Assembly: GCA_003260075.1 (NCBI GenBank)
Contig: QLIY01000747.1
Location: 1-64,000 of the forward strand
Direction: 5' to 3'
Length of the DNA stretch: 64,000 bases
Source of the DNA: Phallusia mammillata
Taxonomy: Eukaryota; Chordata; Ascidiacea; Phlebobranchia; Ascidiidae
Below are positions 11,569 to 64,000 of this stretch, in pieces (positions within the stretch are counted from its first letter, which is position 1; each line of letters begins with the position of its first letter). The notes under the pieces were generated by a model, which saw only the letters and a program-made list of their open reading frames with translations, did no database searches and had not been told where the DNA came from. Position numbers and translations under genes: made by a program.

Positions 11569-14500
11569 TCATGATGTTCGCACAGGAAGGCCAACTTTTA
11601 GAAGGTCCATAATGTTTGTTCCCAAATCTTCATCATGTAAAGACCATGACACTAGCACATTGACACTTTTCTGCTCCTCATCATCACTTGACTGCACTCT
11701 CAGCAATACCTAAATCATATATTAACTTTAAATTTGCTAATTAATCAAACAATGCCATCAGTGTTGTGTGTTGTGGTGGTACTAAACACTGCATGGTACA
11801 CAGTTTTGCGACATGCTTTATTGTTCAAACATTTCAACAAATACCCATGCCATTATCAGTGATATGTCATATCGATTTTTATGCCTATTTGGGCAGTTAT
11901 TTTTATTATTTAACTTATGAACAGATCTGTATATTGCATTCCAAAATACTTTATACAAATATTTAAATTTGATGATTTTTGAAAGTCCGGATAGTGAGAG
12001 CTATTCAGGATGGATGAGGTATGTTATGACACTATAATCTGGTCCAAGACATGTGGTGTACCATGCTGTATGTAGTACCACCCGTTAATACAATACAGCA
12101 ATAAAAACTCACAGAATCTATAAGAATACTGCCATCCGTTGTGGAGCTGACATTGTGTGATTTGAGAGACTTTTTCAAGTGCTGCATTAGTTCTGCTGTG
12201 GCCACTGTGTGATGTATGTTGGGAACTTGAACGGTGGATGTGAATCTTAACTGTAAGCAATAAAATCAGTTATTTTTCATAAGTTGCCTTGAGTCATATT
12301 TGCCTATGAAACCTCATGCTTAGGAATGTCCAATTCTTCCATTGCTTCTTCTTGGTCCATAAGCTGCATGCTACAAAAAATATTTAATACTGTGAACATA
12401 CTGTACTAAACAATTTGGGCCTTTCACCATGCAATGCAAACACCATAAAAGAACAGTCTACCTATATTCATCAATACATACCTGTTGCCTTTGATTAGTA
12501 CAGTGCCATGGATAGTTTTAATGCGCTTTGGATTAGGGGTAGTTCCAGCTACTTGTCTGTGTTTGCTAAGAAGCTTCATGGAAGCATCGACTGTGATTGG
12601 TGGATTGGTTGTGATGGTCACTGTCTCCCCATTGGCTGGCTTAAAACATGGCAGATGCAACTCCTGTACAAAAAAGGAAAGGTTTAACATAGTAGAATAC
12701 AAATTAACTCTGAGCTGGAACCTGTGAGAAAAAGTCTTTGCCAGGTATTTAAAGTTATTTTGTTTGTTCTAGAGCAGAGGCGTGCAACATATGGCCCGGG
12801 GGGGGGGCACTTGTCTGTGTTTGCTAAGAAGCTTCATGGAAGCATCTACTGTGATTGGTGGATTGGTTGTGATGGTAACGGTCTCACCATTGGCTGGCTT
12901 AAAACATGGCAGATGCAACTCCTGTATAGCAATGCAAGGGTTAGCATGTTGCCAACCCCAGGATTTCGATGGGTGCACAATAAATACAATTACATGAAAA
13001 AAATAACAAATTAATTCTTGGTTTAAACTGGTAAGAAAATTTGCAACCTATTGTTATTGTTAGTTGTCTTGTACCACTAAAAGATGCTTAGAAGATTTTT
13101 TTGCTTTAAATTCTGGATTCATATTCTTTATATGCAACTCAACTCAGACTTGACTATTATTGTAACTAATTTTGTACACACCTTGTTGATTTTCGAGGCA
13201 AGAAATTCCATTTTCACTGCTTCTCCATGCACAAGCATAACATTTTCTGGTTCGCACATTCTAATTAGCTGCATTATTCCTTTAGCATCGGCATGTGCAC
13301 TAAATGACATGTACTGCACTTGCATTTTGATTTCTACCACCTGCAAAGACAAATGCACTTAAAAAATAATATCTTGTATATAAGAAACGCTTTACCTGTC
13401 CTGGTTTTAGCTCTATTTTTCTCATTCCTGACAAAATTTTATTGCCGACTGTGCCTGCAACACAATAGCCAGGCATAATGATCATGTTCTTCTCATTAGT
13501 GCACCACTTTTTAAAAATCTCCAAAGACAATCCTCCATGCAGCATTCCAGGTGTAGCAAAAACCGGGGGGGGGGTCGCACATTCTAATTAGCTGCATTAT
13601 TCCTTTAGCATCGGCATGTGCACTAAATGACATGTACTGCACTTGCATTTTGATTTCTACCACCTGCAAAGACAAATGCACTTAAAAAATAGTATCTTGT
13701 ATATAAGACACACTTTACCTGTCCTGGTTTCAGCTCTATTTTTCTCATTCCAGACAAAATTTTATTGCCGACTGTACCTGCAACACAATAGCCAGGCATA
13801 ATGATCATGTTTTTCTCATTAGTGCACCACTTTTTAAAGATCTCCAAAGACAATCCTCCATGCAGCATTCCAGGTGTAGCAAAAACCACCATTGGGCCAG
13901 GGTTTTCAATATAGGCTCTAAAATTCAGATAATAAACAATCAATTGAGGACAAGTTTACACTGTTTAATGTAAATTAATACCTGTTAAAACCTTTGATGT
14001 GTTTAAAGTCAAACATATTTCTTTCCACAAATGTGTTTTTGATCTTTTGGTTGGTCCAGGTGATAAAAAGTTTGTAGTACTCGGTTGCTTTGTTGGTCAG
14101 GCCAGTGGAGAAATAAATTGGCACCTTTAATGAAATGTTTATTTTAGCTATGACTTACATTGAGGAAACTTAGCAGCACCTTTAGGTTCATTCGGTCCCA
14201 GTAGGACTCCAGCAGAATACAAAGTTCCTGCGCCCGACCTAATGCAAACACAGGTATGAGAACTTTCCCACCATCTTCAATTCTTTCATGGACTTTCTTT
14301 AGAAAATCCCTTTCTCTGCACCTGTAAAACATGATCTGATGTTTACAAAATTGTCCTTGAGATTTAGCTCTCCTCTATCCCAAATCTTTGTTTTCATTGG
14401 TTTTTAAACAAACATGCTAAAAGCAATGAGCTGCATACCTATTTGTAAATGGTAGGCGCATACCCAACTTAGGTAGTATGCTGGTACTGTGGGTGTGGTG

Positions 14501-15973
14501 CATGGCTAAAACTAGGGGGGGGGGGATGAAACATGATCTGATGTTTACAAAATTGTCCTTGAGATTGACCTCTCCTCTATCCCAAATTTTTGTTTTCATT
14601 CTTTTTTAGACAAACATGCTAAAAGCAAGGAGCTGCATACCTATTTGTAAATGGCAGGCGCATACCAAGCTTAGGTAGTATGCTGGTACTGTGGGTGTGG
14701 TGCATGGCTAAAACTAGCTGAACATAACTTTAAACACCAATGTTTAAAACACACAGCCACATTTGTTAAATTTCATAACCCCTGAGCTTGCTAGGTTGGT
14801 AACTGAGCATGAAATTCTTTGGCGCACAATCAAACCGAATGCTTACAGGGTAAGATCAACACATAAATACAACATAAAAACATGCACTGATACAATCGAA
14901 AATAAGTTGCAGACAGTGCACACTGTTTTGGTCAATAAGGACAACATCTTCAAACAAAATACCTTTTGGAGTCCCTTATGGTTGTGGCATAAGTGGATTC
15001 AGTAATTAACAAGCTTGGTCTGCATTTGTCCACCCATGCAGCCCCCAAATGCCTGTCAGGGGTCATGTTGTAATCTCCAGTGTACAGGACAGAGTCACTG
15101 CCGACCTTCATATAAAACATTGCTGCCCCAAGAACATGACCTGCATAGTAGGCTTTAATCTCCAACTCATCATCAACCTGGGAAACAACATGTTACAGTT
15201 ACAATAAAAGAATATGGTGACAAACCGTGAAATGTTATCTGCCACAAGCATTACCTATAATCAACAAGATTTAAAATGACAAAATTGTGAATAAAAAATA
15301 GATGTGCACTTTTCCATCTATATTTTTGGAACAACCTTTATCATGAATATTATACAACCATTCATGCTTTTTGATTCAAGTGAAGAAGTTGTATTATCTT
15401 AGGTTACTGTTTATTGTGCACTGTATATTATATATATGTAAGTAATAACAATGCTTACGTGAATTGTTTGGTGCAAATTTACTGCTACCACTTTTTTCAT
15501 GCAATCTTTGATCATTTGTGATGTGAAAAAGTCGGTTTCCCCTTTTCTATCAACAGTGATTTTGCGATAATCTTCCAACAATATAGGACAGATTGCCTTT
15601 GTGGGATGTGTCATGTAAATTGGTCCTTCAAAGCCCACCATTTCTGACATGTACGGCAGTGCTCCACAATGATCAAGATGAAAATGACTAAAATAAACAC
15701 AAAGAGTTTAATAATATGGTCTGTTGCAAAAGTTTGAATGAGGTAAAAAAAATATATGTTGTTGTGGTACCTGATTATGACACAATCAATGTGTTCTGTA
15801 AGGGTGCTCATTCCCCCGGTGATATACCCAAAGTATGGAAACCTTCTTTCATCATTAAAACCCATGTGCATTCCACAGTCCAGCATTATATTTTTACCAC
15901 CAAGGCTGACAATGATGCAACTGCGACCAACATCTTGCCCAGCACCTAATGGCACTATTTTGATTTCAGGCAT
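11569..15973 (-). CDS. INTS11: Integrator complex subunit 11, RNA endonuclease
   Basis: Catalytic subunit of Integrator, a metallo-beta-lactamase/beta-CASP nuclease that cleaves nascent snRNA and other RNA polymerase II transcripts in the nucleus. Exons in transcript order: 15973-15771, 15687-15459, 15177-14963, 14321-14180, 14124-13982, 13917-13719, 13340-13182, 12663-12482, 12370-12313, 12250-12113, 11709-11569. They total 1809 nt, exactly 602 aa plus stop; human INTS11 is 600 aa. Visible motifs: [10 protein letters not shown] and LDCGMHMGF near the start, HFHLDHCG (metal-binding HxHxDH) across the exon 1-2 join, [53 protein letters not shown] and [12 protein letters not shown]. Parts of exons 6, 7 and 8 appear a second time at assembly gaps. 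It diverges from CABIN1 and converges on METTL15. Confidence 0.97.
12808..12921 (-). pseudogene. Partial duplicate of INTS11 exon 8
   Basis: Near-identical to the 5' part of exon 8 (12482-12663), encoding [17 protein letters not shown] and onward. It stops at a 10-nt G run (12798-12807). Only the copy at 12482-12663 has a donor site and the full exon. I treat this copy as an unmerged allelic contig end rather than a real extra exon. Just before the G run, GCAGAGGCGTGCAACATATG (12775-12794) resembles a hAT end. Confidence 0.75.
13396..13663 (-). pseudogene. Partial duplicates of INTS11 exons 6 and 7 around a G run
   Basis: 13396-13564 repeats the 3' part of exon 6 (full copy 13719-13917). 13575-13663 repeats the 5' part of exon 7 (full copy 13182-13340). 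The 10-nt G run at 13565-13574 separates them. The encoded residues are unchanged, but the intron between shows several substitutions (for example around 13370-13395 against 13693-13718), as expected for two alleles. The INTS11 model is in frame only with one copy of each. Confidence 0.8.
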
Positions 15974-16713
15974 ATCTTTTTTACTTTTTATGATGTGATT
16001 TTACACGCAGTTGCCCTCAATGCAAACAGAAACACTAAAAACAAAAAGGAATTTAACAATTTAGAAGGAATTTAGAATATATGAATATGAGCAACAATAA
16101 TCGAAAATTATTTATTTGCATATTTACTCTTTTGAAGCATGGTACTAAATACTGCTTATAAATAAAGACACAAGTTTTATGCATTTTAACGTTGGTGCAT
16201 CACGTGCATGTGTTCACTCCAGGTAGATCTTTTACTATTTGCATCTAATACTGGCAGCTTGTTTTACTATTTTATCCCTTTTATAACAATGTTGTATTCG
16301 CTCACAGGAACTGAACTGAGGATACAATAAAAATTTGGTGACATACAAATTCTGTGAAAATATAGCGTGCAGCGATTGATTCTGTTTGGCTTCTGGTTTT
16401 ATACACTGGGTTTTGGATTACATTACCGTTGGGGAATAAAGTACAGTTTCCCTGTAACCAGGGCATAACAAAACACTACAAATATTTCACGTGCTACTTT
16501 AAGTAACTACTTTAGTATTTACCCTCGTGGCCTTGTAAGTTTGTTTGGTTATTTCCCATTTTCAAAATCCCCTATTACGCGAAAGCGTGTTATCACACAG
16601 AAATGTTAAATTTGCTTTTTTCCTCCAAGAAGTAGCAAAAGGATATTTCTCAAGCACTGTTAACAGAGGTTTTAAGCACTGTTAACAGAGGAGTCCTGCA
16701 CATACATTGCAGC
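15974..16713. promoter_or_regulatory. Divergent promoter region between INTS11 and CABIN1
   Basis: The two start codons lie 740 bp apart and point away from each other, so both 5' leaders and promoters must fit here unless there are remote non-coding exons. No TATA box position can be fixed. Near the CABIN1 end, a 21-bp unit containing CACTGTTAACAGAGG occurs twice in tandem (about 16652-16693), inside the probable 5' leader. Its GTTAAC core is palindromic. Function is inferred from position only. Confidence 0.5.
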
Positions 16714-57473
<40,760 letters not shown>

Positions 57474-58239
57474 GTAAGATTTTACCTTTTGGTTCGTACC
57501 TTTAAATTAAATTAATGTACATTTCCCCACCATTTTAGTAAATAGGTCATGGAGTGTAAATGTAAATAGGTGATGTTTTCCAACCTCAATATATTCAAAG
57601 ATAAATCCCGTGTTAGTTTCTGGTCCATTATCTCCCGTGACTTGCAATTACCGGCGTGAGTCATACAGGAAGTGTGTTGACTACAAGCGGTCCAAAAAAA
57701 TTGTTGTACTGTCTTTAAAAACTTTGCAAAACCTGTTTTGATCTGTGTTGTTTGTCTGCTGATTTCCATAGTAAGCTTATGTACGATTTCTTTGAATTGC
57801 CTTTTCAACATTTTTTTTCCCTTGGTGATAAAAATCAATAATACTGAACTGTTAAAAGCAATCACCAAGTCGGTCATAGGTACGCAGCATCAAAAAGTTA
57901 TGGTTAGCAAGTCGAAGGCAAAAACAGTGTAGATTAAATGTGCTGCAGCTACACAGAAATGTTTTGATGCAGGATCGTACAAAACGGTAGAGTGACTCTT
58001 ACTTTAATGTATAAAAGTTACTTCAACTAAACGAACATAATAGGTAATAGCGCGGGAAATAAAAACTTTGATTTGTCAGAAAAAAATGTTAAGATTTGAT
58101 AGAAAATAATTTTCCAAAAAATGGTTGCTCGGGGCTCATGCTTAATGTAAACGTATCTATGTGAAATAACATTTAAAGAAATCAATTTCTGGTCTTTTCT
58201 CCGGGTTGAGCCAAAAACAAAGGGGACCTCCTAGCCAGC

Positions 58240-58506
58240 TTGCAGCGTTACAATATGCCGCAAACGAAATCAATCACCCACAATCAAAACCGTGCTCCTG
58301 ACGAGCTCGGTGCTGGTAATCAGCTGGTAGCGATCGAGCAACGTGCTACTGTCAGAGGACGTGTCAAACAGAGCTTCCGTATCGTGTTTAAGATCACGTT
58401 ATTTAGCGGATATGCGCCGATAACTGAAACTGGTTACATTGTGACAGGATATTCACGACAGCACTTTGATGGGTTAGCTTGTAAATGCGGGCTTGACCTT
58501 ATGTGA
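58240..58506 (+). CDS. Orphan ORF of 88 codons in a CABIN1 intron, coding status unknown
   Basis: Starts MQRYNMPQTKSITHNQNRAP and ends ACKCGLDLM. The composition is balanced and not low-complexity. It contains TVRGRVKQSFRIVFKIT, which looks like beta-strand sequence. I recognise no family. It has no obvious splice sites that would fit it into CABIN1. Chance or a piece of an old mobile element are equally possible. Confidence 0.2.
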   Translation: MQRYNMPQTKSITHNQNRAPDELGAGNQLVAIEQRATVRGRVKQSFRIVFKITLFSGYAPITETGYIVTGYSRQHFDGLACKCGLDLM

Positions 58507-60749
58507 GTTGATTTTTTTTCTCTGTAGTCGTGCATAGGTTAATGACTCTTGTTCAGTTTTTACCACAAGGGCATTTTCCAGGTCCTGCTTTGCTTGTGTT
58601 ACTAAGAATGTCGCCTTGTTTTTATTATGTCATCCTTATTCACTTTCCTTTTCAAAACCACATGGCTACAGCGAACAGTCTATTACGAACATATTTTATA
58701 CTTAACTATCTTAAAGGTGGTAGAGTGAGAACTGAAATCACGTTTTGACCACGTTAATGTGGCTAGACCAAAATTTATTGTAGGCAGGATAACGGGCAGT
58801 GGTATTTCTCTCAGCAGCCGGTCATGATTTCATCGACCTTTTTGTTTAGCCCGGTTCGTGATTGCTTTGTCACTTCCGTGTTTCCGATATACTTTCTTGC
58901 GCAACCGGCATTGTTATGCTGGGAAACCCTATTTCTATTATTAGCTGCCCATATCGGACCATGAAAGTGCAGAAGCGTGCACACAGCACTATCCAGCCAA
59001 TCGAATTCACTTTCTTCATTGTTCGACCAGCTTGGGGATAGGTTGGGAGATGTTTAGCTCTGCTTATAATTTACTCGCACGTATTCAGGGTATGTAAGCG
59101 AAGCTGGTAATACCAAAACTGTAAACACTATATATGAGTTAATCTCCGAATCTAGCTTGTTTTATTTGTTGTTGTATCTTTTTGTCGAGTAGGAAAGTTG
59201 CTATAAATTTTTTAGTAAATTTTTTTTCTTGACGGAACCTATAGCATATATTGGGCAGTCATTGCAAGTGGGTCATTAAATGCGTTTGAGCCTTTTGTTT
59301 CTTTTTGACTCACCTTTTCTGTACTGCCAGGTCATTTGTAGTGGTTAGGGAGTATAAAATGTCAATTTTTTTCGGAGCGATTTCACACCCTTGGTTAACT
59401 ATTTTGCAATTTTACGTGCAGCATGGCTTTTGTTTGACCTTGCAGCATAACGGTTATCATCTCAATACAAGCGATTCAGGCCGGAAGTTAGAAAACCACA
59501 ATGTGGGGTTGAAGACAGGGTTAAGAACGTAGCTGCTTCGGGTCGCGTCTAATTTTGCATCTAACAACTGGTTCTTTGTAAAGTTACAAACAACTGAGCA
59601 CCTTTAGAATTCCACATTTGCGAACTGAGATGTGTTTTTTTGTAAAAATTAGTTGTCAACAGTCCCTAAGCGATTGCAGCAAAATGTCTTTACTGTGTGA
59701 AAGTTCTTTTTACGTTCAATCAAAATTAAAACCAAATCGATAAAATCAATTCAGTCGTAAACCCATTGCCAGATTCACAGGTGCACCATATTAGCTTTCG
59801 CGTCACGCAGAGTGGACTGCGTCATACTTTATGTTTCCCACAATCCATTTGCGGTGTAATCAGACCCCTCCATCATCGATCTTCATATTTTGTAGCTCGG
59901 TCAAAACTACTACCTTTAAACCACACGTAGTTAACTTCTACTTCCCTAATGATACGCTACGACGAATGTTTTGTCGTGGTCTTTTACAACCCAACTGCCC
60001 ATTACTGAAGTTTCAAGGCGTTACGTTTGAAGTCCGCGCAGGTAATAATCGTCGTATTGAACTCATTATTACCTCAAAGACGACTGTGTTCTTTGAGCCT
60101 TCGCTTGATGCTGTGTAATTAGTTTTGTCTACTTTTCCAAATCAATTTGAACTGAACGCACAGTGTCAACAATATTGAGTAATGTTAAGTGAAATATGTT
60201 TATTTGGAAATCACGCAAAAAGTCAAATTGTGCAACAAACAATTTTAAACGGCAATGCAATACAAACTTTTAAAAGGTAATTGCCTTGTTCTATAAAACA
60301 CTACATAAGTTTACTTCCCTCTTGTTTTTTGACTAACTGCCTAAAAACACTATTTACGAGAGATCGTTGTACATCAATTGTCTAAGGCACATCAGCTTAT
60401 TTCCTCCATCTCTCAGCAAACAGAGAATCCCGTGTAATTCGAGTTCGTTCGAGCAGGTTACACGAGTCTAACCCCGGCTACTTTCCGTATCAAATTCCTG
60501 TAAATGTCTTTACAGTTTGTACAAATAAATGTTTCCATACATTGGTTGGCATCGTATTTAGGGTGTAAATAGACATTTTTAGTAATGTAGATTTAACGTT
60601 CGGTCGTACAATGCCCTTTTTATCTCGTGTAACAGGTATGTTTCCCGTGTTTGCGTGCTTTGTTTGCGTATCGAAAAAGATAAAACTAGGCAGCGTGATT
60701 TGGAAGGCATTCACGTGATTTTGGGTTACTGACGCTTTTATGCAGCACA

Positions 60750-61260
60750 GCAAGCCATTTATTAATTATTAGAGTGGTTTCGATTTATAGCGATTCTGTG
60801 GTGACACAGCGTTTCAGTCCAAATAAAAAGTGTCGTCGTGCCTATCGACCTAAGAGCACGGCGTGCCTAGTAATCACTAAACGGGCTCGCAATCCGCGAT
60901 ATTGTTTGACTAGTCTCATTTTTACGCCCACATCGGTGGAAACGCGACGACCGGTGCTCCTGTACTGTTCACAGCGAACGGCGCGGACCATGCTCGTCGT
61001 ATTTTAACAGAATGGCGGACTGAGCGACCAGCGGCTAAAAATAGACGGACTGTTTCCGCCTGGCAGAAGGCGCGATGATACTGTAACGACGCGTGTCAAT
61101 GGATTAGTAAACGTGTGTGTGCGCGCGGTCACATCGGCTTCACGCGTTCGTCGTACGTCTCGGGAACACACAATTGTGGGCGTTTGTTTCGCTCTTGCCA
61201 CAGCTTATCCAACTTTCGAAGCGTCGGACAGGTTGCTGGTTTGACTGTGACTGGTACCTT
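60750..61260. promoter_or_regulatory. CpG-rich patch with a possible YY1-like site
   Basis: CG-dense sequence (CGACGCGTGTC, GTGCGCGCGGTCACATCGG, ACGCGTTCGTCGTACGTC) in AT-rich surroundings. It includes GAATGGCGGAC (about 61010), close to the YY1 consensus and also a start codon in good context, although that frame closes at once. This may be an enhancer or an internal promoter. The evidence is composition only. Confidence 0.3.
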
Positions 61261-64000
61261 ATTTATTTGGGAAAAAATAGAGGTAAAATGTGTCAGATTT
61301 CACCTTTCAGGACTATTTTTCTTGTTGTATTGTTCAGGTTCAGAGTTCAGACTCGAAGTGATATTCAAAATTCAAACATTTCAACACAGCAAGTTTGAAT
61401 AGTAAGGTAGTTTTACAAGGTTATGAGTTATGCTCATGTTTTTTGTTTGAAACTTGAAGTTAGTTTAATTGTTTGCCAAATAGTATGTATAGTCATGTTG
61501 TTTAATTGCGCACAAGTTAGAAACAACAGCAGCCAGCAACCGACAAAACACTGTTGCTTTTTCCCATGGGCTTATTGATGTTTGTCTGTGTTCGGCTTTC
61601 AATTGATCTTGTGATGTTTGGATACAGCTTGTTGATTTTGTTAGTTTGTTAAGTTTTCATAAGATTCCTTTTTTTATGTAGTTTCCTTTGTTTTGTTTTT
61701 GTGTTGTCACTGTGTAGAATAAAGTTCAGTTGTGTATTTTGTTTATAAAGTCCGACAATTTTGCAATACTTACACTTCTATTTGAAATCACAAAGACAAC
61801 TTCAACAAAATTTGACAAAGCTTTGTTAACAAATTTTGTCATTGAGCAACAGTATTAATCATCCATGCCATTTGCAAAAATACTTTTGTTGTTCTTTGTT
61901 TGTTAACCACTTAACACTATGTTTTAATATTGATTGTGTGGTGCTATGTCTTTTTTAGGAAAGTATTTTGTCACTAATTAGAGTGTGATTGGAATCTTAG
62001 TAAATTTTGTTGTGTTATTCTATGCATAAACTAGTGTTCGTATTATCCACTATCTACTAGTATACACCAAATAGTAAAAATAGTATAAGCAGTGATTACC
62101 ATTGGCCAACCCTAAACTACAGTACTAGTCGTAAAAACAACCTGGAAAAGTTTGCAGTAAAATGTTTGTTAATGATTAGCAAAACAATAGCTTATTTTGA
62201 GCTCATTTGCATTAAAATTTAAAAAGTTTGATGATTTTATCTTTTACAACACCATGCAAATCTATTGAATTTACACAATTTTGTACAAAAGTAAATCACA
62301 TATGTAAAACTTCTACCAATTAAAGAGTTAAAAAGTAATTAATATGATATCCTTGTGCAGTGCTGTTTCTATCCAACAGTGGCAGCCAATATTATACAGA
62401 CAAGCCATCAATTATACATGAAATGGCTGCCTACATTTTTTTCCAACCTGCAGCATTTTTCATGGAATTCCTCTCTCATATTTTTCCATCCTTCCATTTG
62501 CTAGCATCAATTAATGAGCGTGCCAGATGTGCGTGGGCGCAAAATAAACATGTGCTGTACAGCACCGGATTAATACATTAGCTAAATATAATCCTATGAA
62601 GAGAGCAAGTCACCGGAAACAGCACTCTTGTTGATTTCATCCAACCCACGCCGTGTTCCTCTCTTTGTTAACCCGCTACAGCGTTGGCGTTTCCGACCTG
62701 GTCTCTTACTCTGGCTGTGACGTGAAGATGGAGAAAAGCACTGTCCAAGCAGTGGTTATAAGTAGTAATCTAATATGAGGTTGGGTAAACTTAGAAGAGA
62801 CAGAGAGCAGTATGATTTGGCTTTTTGCCTATTTTGGCGATGACCGGTCGAAATTGTTGAGCAATCTTTTGGGAATGCTGGATTTGTAAAAAAAATGAGT
62901 AAAAGCTTGTAATATTAAAGTATGCAACTTCGAAAATGGATGTATGTAGTATTGTTCAGTTAACCAAGAATTTTCGATCTGCCTTGTGTATAGCCAGTAT
63001 TCAGGATTTGCAACGCAGCCCTTCGTGAAAAGTACCGCTAAGACTTTGTGCTATTGCCAGTTTCTGCCCGGCATTGAAATAGATTGGAAATATGCGCCGG
63101 GTGCACGTTGGTTGACTCAGAGGATGTCCACTTAATCGGTTTGCATACAATGTCCTGTTATTCACATTTTCACTGGATTAGCATTAATTGGATGGCTGTT
63201 GTCGGGTTGTAAGTAAAATATATTTTGATGAGATACCTTTCTAAGGGTAATCTACAGGGGAGTTTTGTTGTTAGCTATGTAGCATCAGGAAGGAGTTTCT
63301 GCTGTTAGATTCAACCTCAAGTATATAGTTTGGTTTGGCAATCAACTGTAAGGGCTTAGCCGAATTCTGTAGATTTGTCTCTTAAAAACAAACTTAAATT
63401 TTGCTCAAGTGTTATACACTAGACTGTGTTGTTTTAAATCATTGTGGTAGGCCTACCAGAAATTGTACTTTTCGCACAATATCGCAATAATGTAACGTGT
63501 AAAGACATAAACAAATTTTTGATAAATTTCAACTGGTACCACAATGATTTTTTTGCCCCCCCCCCTGTTTTAAATCATTGTGGTAGGCCTACCAGAAATT
63601 GTACTTTTCGCACTATATCGCAATAATGTAACGTGTAAAGACATAAAGAAATTTTTGATAAATTTCAACTGGTACCACAATGATTTTTTTAATGAAGTGT
63701 TTGTTGATACAGTTTTTTTGAAAATTGTTTTAAGTTTCTCTAAACCACTGAAAAGTCAAGGCTAAAAATTCCCCGCCGTTTCCTTAACGTTCTAGCTGTC
63801 AGAGATGACTTCAAAAAAATTAACCAGGACGTGACGCATATTACGTTGACCCGCTTCTGACAACACATCACCCAAGTATACGTAATTGCTGCTAGCAGTG
63901 CCAACGTGTATGTTATACGTGCCATATGTTGCTGTCCTTTGTATTCTGGTTGGTGAAAACCAATGCCTACATTTGCTAAGGTTTTAAGTGGCTCTGAAAT

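Larger units (their letters stand above)
57474..64000 (+). other. Open-ended CABIN1 intron 39 without recognised exons
   Basis: From the donor at 57474 to the window end no further CABIN1 exon could be recognised. It holds C runs, a direct near-repeat at 63427-63690, an unexplained ORF at 58240-58506 and a CpG-rich patch at 60750-61260. Stretches 58750-60750 and 61260-63430 show nothing recognisable. Confidence 0.6.

Noticed and set aside
13182-13917. Real tandem duplication of INTS11 exons 6-7
   Set aside because: One copy of each exon is truncated at a 10-nt G run and the protein only matches the family length (602 aa) with a single copy.

Overview
The window is animal nuclear DNA: AT-rich, with short coding exons, mostly canonical GT/AG introns and families well known from animals. 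The mix of a NACHT-LRR receptor, METTL15, INTS11 and CABIN1, with introns mostly of a few hundred bases, many small hAT-type elements and very divergent allelic copies, fits an invertebrate chordate, most likely an ascidian tunicate. The species is an inference; no species-specific marker was recognised.

Layout. (1) 1-8115, minus strand: an NLR-type gene (N-terminal helical exon, linker exons, one long NACHT exon, a run of LRR exons of exactly 162 nt, short last exon). The start of a related exon lies at the left edge, so this is probably a tandem NLR array. (2) 9291-11561, plus strand: METTL15 (mitochondrial rRNA m4C methyltransferase), 4 exons, 353 aa, preceded by two small overlapping ORFs. 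(3) 11569-15973, minus strand: INTS11, the endonuclease of the Integrator complex, 11 exons that join in frame to 602 aa. Its stop codon is 7 nt from the METTL15 stop. (4) 16714 to beyond the right edge, plus strand: CABIN1, 39 coding exons found, 1780 aa in frame, C-terminus missing. INTS11 and CABIN1 are divergent across about 740 bp. One CABIN1 intron (39153-55741) is 16.6 kb and holds nested hAT transposons; another open intron runs to the window end.

Assembly state. Two single n positions (490 and 33056) split the window into contigs. Long G homopolymers occur only in 491-33055 and long C homopolymers only in 33057-64000. Most are about 10 nt and sit between two near-copies of the same sequence. 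I read them as masked assembly gaps, with unmerged allelic contig ends repeated on both sides. Several exons therefore appear twice. The gene models below use one copy of each and stay in frame.

No operon-like or defence-type novel system is evident. The most interesting biology is the modular LRR exon array, hammerhead-ribozyme-like motifs in CABIN1 introns, and a three-level nest of hAT elements with a target-site duplication at every level.
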